From Bifidobacteriaceae bacterium (lineage in GTDB: Bacteria; Actinomycetota; Actinomycetes; Actinomycetales; WQXJ01), in assembly GCA_031258055.1 (NCBI GenBank), contig JAIRNM010000344.1:1-9702 (forward strand): DNA of 9,702 bases, in the 5' to 3' direction. Positions 5,158-9,702 of this stretch are shown here, in pieces (positions within the stretch are counted from its first letter, which is position 1; each line of letters begins with the position of its first letter). The notes below the pieces were generated by a model. It was given only the letters and a program-made list of their open reading frames with translations, was not told where the DNA came from and made no database searches. The position numbers and the translations under genes were made by a program.

Positions 5158-6009
5158 TCAGGCCGCTAAGGACTCCTCCAACCAGGCGACCCAGGGTTCA
5201 ATCCCTTCACCGGTCAGGGCGTTGGTCGGCACCACTGTCGCGGTCGGATTGACGGCCCGCAGATTGGCTTCGAAGGCGGCGCTGTCGAACGGCGCATAGG
5301 GCAACAAATCGACTTTGTTGAGGATGACGGCATCGACGGCACGGAACATGACCGGGTACTTGAGCGGCTTGTCCTCACCTTCGGTGACAGAGAAAACCAT
5401 CGCTTTGCGGTGGGCGCCGACGTCGAATTCGGCCGGGCAGACCAGGTTGCCGACGTTTTCGATCAGCACCAGGTCGAGGTCGGCCAGGTCCAAATCCTGC
5501 AGCGCGTGGGCCACCATCGGCGCGTCTAAGTGGCATTCGCCGCCAAATCCGGCGCCGGTGTTGATCAGGGCAATCTGGGCGCCCCGCCCGCCCAGCCGGT
5601 CGGCGTCCAAAGACGTTTCGATGTCGCCTTCGACCACGCCGCAGCGAACCCGTCCAGCCAGGGCTTCAAGGGTCGCCGCCAGCAGGGTCGTCTTGCCCGC
5701 GCCGGGCGATGACATCAGATTGACGGCCGTGACCCCGGCAGCGTCGAGAGCGGCGCGGTTGGCGGCGGCGGCGGCATCGTTCTCATCGAAAATCCGCTCC
5801 AGAACCTCTATGCGCTCGGTTCCCGTTTCATAGCCCGAGTGGTCCCCAACTTCACGGTTGTGACCGTGGTCATGGCCAGGGTCATGGCCGATGCCGTCCG
5901 ACGCGCCCGTCCCATGACTGTGCGTATGGCCGTGCTCACCGTGTTCATCGTGCTCGCCTGGGCCATGGCTGTGAATTGTGCCGTCGTCGTGCCGGTGGAA
6001 CCGCCCCAT
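5158..6009 (-). CDS. hypB: Hydrogenase nickel incorporation GTPase HypB
   Basis: SIMIBI-class GTPase that, with HypA, inserts nickel into the large subunit. The 283-aa product has a His-rich N-terminus with 15 His in the first 57 residues, a likely nickel store, and then a G domain: P-loop SSPGAGKTT (100-108), VVEGDIETSLDADRL (125-139), IENVGNLVCPAEFD (183-196) and NKVDLLPY (231-238) as the guanine-specificity motif. The G-domain metal residues are present: C159-H160 (GGECHLDA) and C191. The E. coli-type N-terminal CxxCGC site is absent. ATG at 6009 has AGGGAGG (6018-6024) at 8 nt spacing, unlike the leaderless neighbours. It is probably transcribed with hypA copy 2, 81 bp upstream. Confidence 0.96.
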   Translation of the reverse strand: MGRFHRHDDGTIHSHGPGEHDEHGEHGHTHSHGTGASDGIGHDPGHDHGHNREVGDHSGYETGTERIEVLERIFDENDAAAAANRAALDAAGVTAVNLMSSPGAGKTTLLAATLEALAGRVRCGVVEGDIETSLDADRLGGRGAQIALINTGAGFGGECHLDAPMVAHALQDLDLADLDLVLIENVGNLVCPAEFDVGAHRKAMVFSVTEGEDKPLKYPVMFRAVDAVILNKVDLLPYAPFDSAAFEANLRAVNPTATVVPTNALTGEGIEPWVAWLEESLAA

Positions 6010-6017
6010 TGTTGTTG

Positions 6018-6024
6018 CCTCCCT
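6018..6024 (-). promoter_or_regulatory. Strong Shine-Dalgarno of hypB
   Basis: AGGGAGG on the minus strand, 8 nt before the hypB ATG. It supports that start and contrasts with the genes here that have no Shine-Dalgarno, consistent with hypB being an internal operon gene on a leadered message. Confidence 0.8.
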
Positions 6025-6090
6025 AGTTGCCTTGGTACGCGGATTGCTTGCGAACCAGCCGAGACTTGCCCGCAGATTTCGTGGCTACGT

Positions 6091-6441
6091 CTAGTGTCTG
6101 GCGCCGTCCGCTATGTCGATGGAGCGTACCAAGAATTCTTCGCCCGCTTCGACCCGGAGCGAGTGGCCACCGCAGGCGGCGCAGACCAACCGGAGTTCAC
6201 TTCCGAGCGTGAGGGCAGCCCCGCAATCCTGGCAGACCGCCCGCACTGGAATGTGGTTGACAGCGAGCCGTGCCCCGGCCAACGGCGTGTCAGCGCTGAC
6301 AAGATCCCAGCAGCGGGCCAACGTCTCAGGCACAACCTGCCTCAGTTGACCAATGTCGAGCGAAATGACTGCGACCGGCCTGCCGCCCGCGGCCCGCTCC
6401 GTGATGGCGTAGATGGAGCGGCAGAGCGACAGTTCATGCAC
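6091..6441 (-). CDS. hypA: Hydrogenase nickel incorporation protein HypA, copy 2
   Basis: Second nickel chaperone. The 116-aa product has the invariant MHEL start (GTG at 6441, His2 the expected Ni ligand), SLDIGQLRQVVPETLARCW (27-45, the usual first-helix and strand region), and the zinc site CQDC (70-73) plus CAAC (87-90). It ends EEFLVRSIDI. The frame is open upstream to 6624 but crosses the hypF promoter and coding region, so the longer form is rejected; the GTG sits 8 nt after TACTCT. It lies directly upstream of hypB on the same strand, the usual hypA-hypB pairing, so this is probably the main HypA. Outside the zinc cysteines it differs greatly from copy 1, which argues for an old duplication or separate acquisition. 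Confidence 0.94.
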   Translation of the reverse strand: MHELSLCRSIYAITERAAGGRPVAVISLDIGQLRQVVPETLARCWDLVSADTPLAGARLAVNHIPVRAVCQDCGAALTLGSELRLVCAACGGHSLRVEAGEEFLVRSIDIADGARH

Positions 6442-6449
6442 AGCACACC

Positions 6450-6485
6450 AGAGTAGCCGCCATCGCTGCGCTAGCGTCCTAGACT
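6450..6485. promoter_or_regulatory. Divergent leaderless promoters of hypA-hypB (-) and hypF (+)
   Basis: The two start codons are only 52 bp apart (6442-6493). Minus-strand TACTCT (6455 to 6450) is 8 nt before the hypA GTG; plus-strand TAGACT (6480-6485) is 8 nt before the hypF ATG. The mirror-image layout and identical spacing support both starts. Neither gene has a Shine-Dalgarno, and no clear -35 is seen. A regulator bound here could control both arms together. Confidence 0.6.
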
Positions 6486-6493
6486 GGTTGGTC

Positions 6494-8838
6494 ATGCTGG
6501 TCAGACGCCATTGGACGCTGCGCGGCGTGGTCCAAGGCGTTGGCTTCAGGCCGCATGTGGCCCGCCTGGCCGCGAGGCACGGCCTGACCGGGCTGGTCGG
6601 AAACGATGAGGCGTCAGTCTTCATTGAGGCCCAAGGAGAACCTCAGCGGCTAAAGGCTTTCATAGCCCAAGTCCAATCAGAGTTGCCGCCGCTGGCATAC
6701 ATTGGGCATATCGCTGAAACCTCAAGTCCGGTCCTGCCGACGAACCGGGCTTTCGGATCGTGCCGTCGCGGCACCGGCCCGGGGCGCGCACACTCATCCC
6801 GCCAGACATGGCACCATGCCCGGACTGCCTGCGGGAAATGCGCGACCCAGCCGACCGGCGCTACCGCTACCCGTTTATCACCTGCACCAACTGCGGTCCC
6901 AGGCTTTCCATCATCCGCGATCTGCCCTACGACCGCCCCGCCACAACGATGGCTAGCTTCCCAATGTGCCAGTCCTGCGAAGCGGAGTACACCGACCCCG
7001 CCAACCGGCGCTACCACGCTCAGCCCATTTCCTGTTTCGATTGCGGCCCCAGGCTTTGGCTCGCGGACGCAAGCGGGAAGGGAATCGCGGGCTGGGAGGA
7101 CGGCATCGACCAGGCGCGAACTATTTTGGCTGACGGCGGAACCGTAGCTGTGAAAGGAATCGGCGGTTTCACGCTGTTCTGCGACGCCCGCCAAGCCAGC
7201 GCGGTCGAGCGGCTGCGCCAACGCAAGCGCCGACCAGGCAAGCCGTTCGCGGTGATGGCGGCAAGCGCGAACAGCGCGGCGCAGTTCGCTGACTTGTCCA
7301 GTGCCCAGCGGCGTGAACTGACTAGTCCTAGGCGGCCCATTGTCCTGGCGCCTATGTCAGCAGACTTCGACCTGGCTGAAGCGGTCGCGCCGGGCCTTGG
7401 CGACATCGGCGTGATGCTACCGTCAGCCCCACTCCATCACCTGCTGGTGCGGGGCAACGAGGCTTATGTGGCGACCAGCGGCAACCTGGCGGGCGAGCCG
7501 CTGCGCTACCGCAATGACGAAGCGGTGGCTGATTTGGGCGCCGTCGTGGACGCCTTCTTGACCCACAACCGCCCGATCGAAGTACCGGTCGAGGACTCGG
7601 TGCTGATGGCTTCAGCGACGGACCTGACGCCGATTCGCCGTTCACGCGGTTACGCGCCGTTGCCGATCCATTTAGGCCAGGCCGACTCCGCCGTCCTTGC
7701 GTTAGGCGGAGAGCTCAAGAACACCTTTGCCCTGACCCGCGACGGTATGGCCTTCCTCTCGGCGCACATAGGCGATATGGGGTCTGCGGCAGCCAGGCAG
7801 GCGCTTACCCGGTCGGTCGAACAAATGATCGCCGCGCACGGGCGAGCGGTCGAGCTGGTAGTGGCTGACCTCCATCCGGACTACGCCACCACCGCCTGGG
7901 CGCAGCGTTACAGCCAGGTGCACGGAATTCCTTTGATCCAGGTCCAGCACCACGCCGCCCATGCTTTCTCGCTGCTCGCCGAACATGGCATTGACCCTTC
8001 CGTCCGGGCGGCCATCGCCACTTTCGATGGCACCGGCTACGGCTCTGATGGCACCATCTGGGGAGGCGAGATCCTGCTGGTAGGCGGCACCGACGATCCG
8101 CTCGCCTTTGAGCGCGCCTGGCACCTAGACGAATACTGGCTGCCGGGGGGCGACAGCGCCCAGGCCGCGCCCTGGAAATGTGCCGTCGCTTTGCTTGACC
8201 AGTTGGGCCTGGACGGCACCGGCCTGCCGCCGGAACTGGCGGCCCCAGCCGCGGAACTGCAACTGTTACGCCAACTCCCGGCCGCGTCTGGCGCCCTGCC
8301 GGGGCTGACGCACCGAACGACCTCAGCCGGACGTTTGTTCGATGCCGTCGCCTCAATCCTCGGAGTCCGTCACCGGGTCAGCTATGAGGCCCAGGCGGCG
8401 ATGGAGCTCGAACGGCTAGCGACTACTTGTGCGCACACCGAGTGCGCCGTGGCAGACCCAGCCCGGAATTCAGTCCGGACGTTGCTCGCGGCGGTGCTCA
8501 CTGGCCTGCGAGCCGGGACCGACCGCGCCTGCCTTGCCCGCCGCTTCCACGCTGGCCTGGCCCAGCTAACCGCCTCGGCCCTAGTCACTGTCGCTGCACG
8601 GGCCGGAGCCGAAGTGCTCGGACTGACCGGCGGCGTCTTTCAGAACCGCTTGTTCACGGCTGATGTGCTGGCCGCATTGACACCGCTGGTAGCCGGGCGC
8701 TGGCCGGTCCTGGCCCACCGCTTGGTCCCCGCCAACGATGGCGGCTTGTCCTTGGGCCAAGCCCGCGCTGGTTACGTCCTCCTCACCTGGCGTGTGAGCC
8801 AGGGGGACGTACTCGGTGGCTCAGCCAATGGTCATTGA
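6494..8838 (+). CDS. hypF: Carbamoyltransferase HypF, with apparent -1 frameshift near codon 75-83
   Basis: Makes the thiocarbamate precursor of the active-site cyanides: it turns carbamoyl phosphate into carbamoyl-AMP and loads HypE. Domains in order: acylphosphatase (RGVVQGVGFRPHVARLA, starting about residue 9), four zinc-finger CxxC pairs (CPDC, CTNC, CQSC, CFDC), a YrdC-like domain (VAVKGIGGFTLFCDARQ; VATSGNLAGEPL; RRSRGYAP), and a Kae1-like domain (HHAAHAF, FDGTGYGSDGTIWGGE, LTGGVFQNRLF). The first about 80 codons are in one frame and the rest in the frame one base back. The downstream frame has a TGA at 6715, so the switch lies between 6718 and about 6742, in the usual linker before GFRIVPSR. 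Adding one base gives about 781 aa, normal for HypF. It may be a real mutation or a sequence error. ATG at 6494 is set by the -10 box. Confidence 0.9.
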
Positions 8839-8900
8839 GTTCGCTATTCGCTGTCAGCGATCCGGGAGTGCTCACCGTCAGGCTCTTCGCCACCTGCCTC

Positions 8901-8906
8901 TAGGAT
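8901..8906 (+). promoter_or_regulatory. -10 box of the second hypC (leaderless type)
   Basis: TAGGAT, 6 nt before the GTG at 8913, within the 74-bp gap after hypF. It suggests hypC copy 2 and hypE have a promoter of their own. No clear -35 or Shine-Dalgarno is seen. Confidence 0.55.
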
Positions 8907-8912
8907 GGTCGG

Positions 8913-9155
8913 GTGACCCTCGCACCCGATCCTTCCCGCCGTCACGATGAGGTTTGTATCACTTGCTCCGACCAGGCGATCGTGGCTGAAGTACTCCAAC
9001 CGCCAGCCACCGCTTGGGAGGAGGCGCTGGTCCAGACCGCCGATGGAACCGAAGCAGTTGACGTCTCACTAGTCGGCCCCGTCCAAGTAGGCGACCTGGT
9101 ATTGATCCATGCTGGCACCGCCATTGGCCGCGCCAGCGAACGAGGACCAGCGTGA
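8913..9155 (+). CDS. Divergent HypC/HupF-like chaperone, copy 2
   Basis: An 80-aa small protein with HypC features. It lacks the MCxxxP N-terminus; instead a CITCSDQAIVAEV stretch begins at residue 15, after a 14-residue polar leader. The second half, VDVSLVGPVQVGDLVLIHAG (47-66), matches the conserved VGDxVLVHxG strand of HypC. C15 or C18 would have to replace Cys2, which in ordinary HypC is the Fe-ligand-binding residue freed after Met removal, so the mechanism may differ. The start is GTG at 8913 (TAGGAT 6 nt before). The stop overlaps the hypE start by GTGA, implying co-translation. Related actinobacterial proteins of this extended type are usually classed as HypC/HupF; I hold that assignment as likely, not certain. 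Confidence 0.78.
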   Translation: MTLAPDPSRRHDEVCITCSDQAIVAEVLQPPATAWEEALVQTADGTEAVDVSLVGPVQVGDLVLIHAGTAIGRASERGPA

Positions 9156-9702
9156 GCGAAGACCAAGGGCGACGAGGAAAGGGAACTGAACGAACGGCAT
9201 CGGCCGCTGAACCGACGGCGAACGTGCGGCGGCCGACCGAACAGGAAGTCTTGGCCCGGATCGAAGCGGCCCGGCGGCGCGGCCCGAAGCTGACGGAAGA
9301 CACGATCACCCTGGCCCACGGCGCTGGCGGCAAGGCGTCAGCCGCCCTGGTCCAAACCGTTTTCATAGAAGCCTTCGGCCAACCATCGGCGGAACTAGCG
9401 GACGCGGCGTTGCTGCCGGCGGCGGGCGAACGATTGGCCTTCACGACCGACGCCTATGTGGTCAACCCGTTGCGCTTCCCCGGCGGCTCGATTGGCGACT
9501 TGGCTGTCAACGGCACCGCCAACGACTTGGCGGTGAGCGGCGCGGTGCCAAAGTGGATTTCGGCTGCCTTCGTGATCGAAGAAGGGTTCGCGGTGGCAGA
9601 CTTGCGGACCATCGCCGCAGAAATGCGCGGCGCCGCCGACCAGGCCGGTGTCACCCTTGTCACCGGCGACACGAAGGTGGTGCCCAGGGGCGCCGCTGAC
9701 GG
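9152..9702 (+). CDS. hypE: Carbamoyl dehydratase HypE (3'-truncated by window end)
   Basis: Receives the carbamoyl group from HypF on its C-terminal Cys and dehydrates it with ATP to give the cyanide ligand. 183 codons are present and the frame is open at the window end. After an Arg/Glu-rich leader of about 50 residues come LAHGAGGKAS (55-64), LAFTTDAYVVNPLRFPGGSI (94-113), GDLAVNGTANDLAVSGAVP (114-132), FVIEEGF and VTGDTKVVPRGAAD. These are the AIR-synthase/HypE N-terminal ATP-binding motifs in order. The catalytic C-terminal Cys is beyond the window. GTG at 9152 overlaps the stop of hypC copy 2 (GTGA). hypD, which often lies between hypC and hypE, is absent here. Confidence 0.96.
   Translation, partial: MSEDQGRRGKGTERTASAAEPTANVRRPTEQEVLARIEAARRRGPKLTEDTITLAHGAGGKASAALVQTVFIEAFGQPSAELADAALLPAAGERLAFTTDAYVVNPLRFPGGSIGDLAVNGTANDLAVSGAVPKWISAAFVIEEGFAVADLRTIAAEMRGAADQAGVTLVTGDTKVVPRGAAD

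Noticed and set aside
6010..6090. Possible extra gene or riboswitch between hypA copy 2 and hypB
   Set aside because: 81 bp with only the hypB Shine-Dalgarno; no stable hairpin or conserved element recognised.
6413..6493. Earlier hypF start at 6413
   Set aside because: It would overlap the hypA copy 2 start and cross both promoters; the acylphosphatase domain begins right after the ATG at 6494.
6700..6745. Programmed -1 frameshifting in hypF
   Set aside because: No slippery heptamer in the correct phase and no obvious downstream structure were seen. A mutation or a sequence error is simpler.
8848..8860. Possible terminator after hypF (TCGCT-GTC-AGCGA)
   Set aside because: The stem is only 5 bp and is not followed by a T run.
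1..9702. CRISPR arrays, tRNA or rRNA genes, insertion sequences, recombinases
   Set aside because: I looked for spaced short repeats, cloverleaf-like sequences, terminal inverted repeats and transposase motifs and saw none; the only long repeat is the hypA 145-bp pair.

Overview
This window is part of a [NiFe]-hydrogenase accessory and maturation locus, most likely from a high-GC Gram-positive (Actinomycetota) genome. The evidence is the GC-rich sequence, the frequent GTG starts, the His-rich HypB that begins MGRFHRHDDG, the N-terminally extended HypC and HypE forms, and at least seven genes whose start codon lies 6-8 nt after a TANNNT box with no Shine-Dalgarno, as in leaderless actinobacterial transcripts. 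The hydrogenase structural subunits that match the b-type cytochrome are not in the window and probably lie just upstream. No genus is claimed.

Layout. (1) 1-1412, + strand: a b-type cytochrome of a membrane-bound group 1 hydrogenase, with an unusual N-terminal extension, then the maturation endopeptidase HyaD/HupD (ATGA overlap). (2) 1406-3362, - strand: a hypA region interrupted by toxin-antitoxin genes. In transcription order it holds a DUF433-like antitoxin with a DUF5615/PIN-like toxin, a complete hypA, a complete higB-higA module, and then a 145-bp second copy of the hypA 3' end abutting hyaD. (3) 3498-5156, + strand: a divergent [NiFe] large-subunit-like protein (HupK/HoxV-like scaffold or odd catalytic subunit) and hypC. 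(4) 5158-6441, - strand: hypB and a second hypA. (5) 6494-9702, + strand: hypF (with an apparent -1 frameshift), a second divergent hypC-like gene, and the start of hypE, which runs off the window.

Function. HypF and HypE make the cyanide ligands, HypC chaperones the Fe(CN)2CO unit, HypA and HypB deliver nickel, HyaD trims the large-subunit precursor, and the cytochrome passes electrons from the enzyme to quinone. hypD is not in the window, although hypC and hypE are directly coupled. There are two hypA and two hypC genes, so there may be two sets of maturation factors.

The most notable observations are the higBA module bracketed by a 145-bp direct repeat of the hypA 3' end, the large-subunit paralogue with all four metal-ligand cysteines but no terminal His, the recurrent leaderless promoter architecture, the hypF frameshift, and the P-type-ATPase-like N-terminus of the cytochrome. 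Apart from the repeat-flanked hypA/TA arrangement and the odd large-subunit paralogue, this is a recognisable hydrogenase locus and I see no wholly unknown system.
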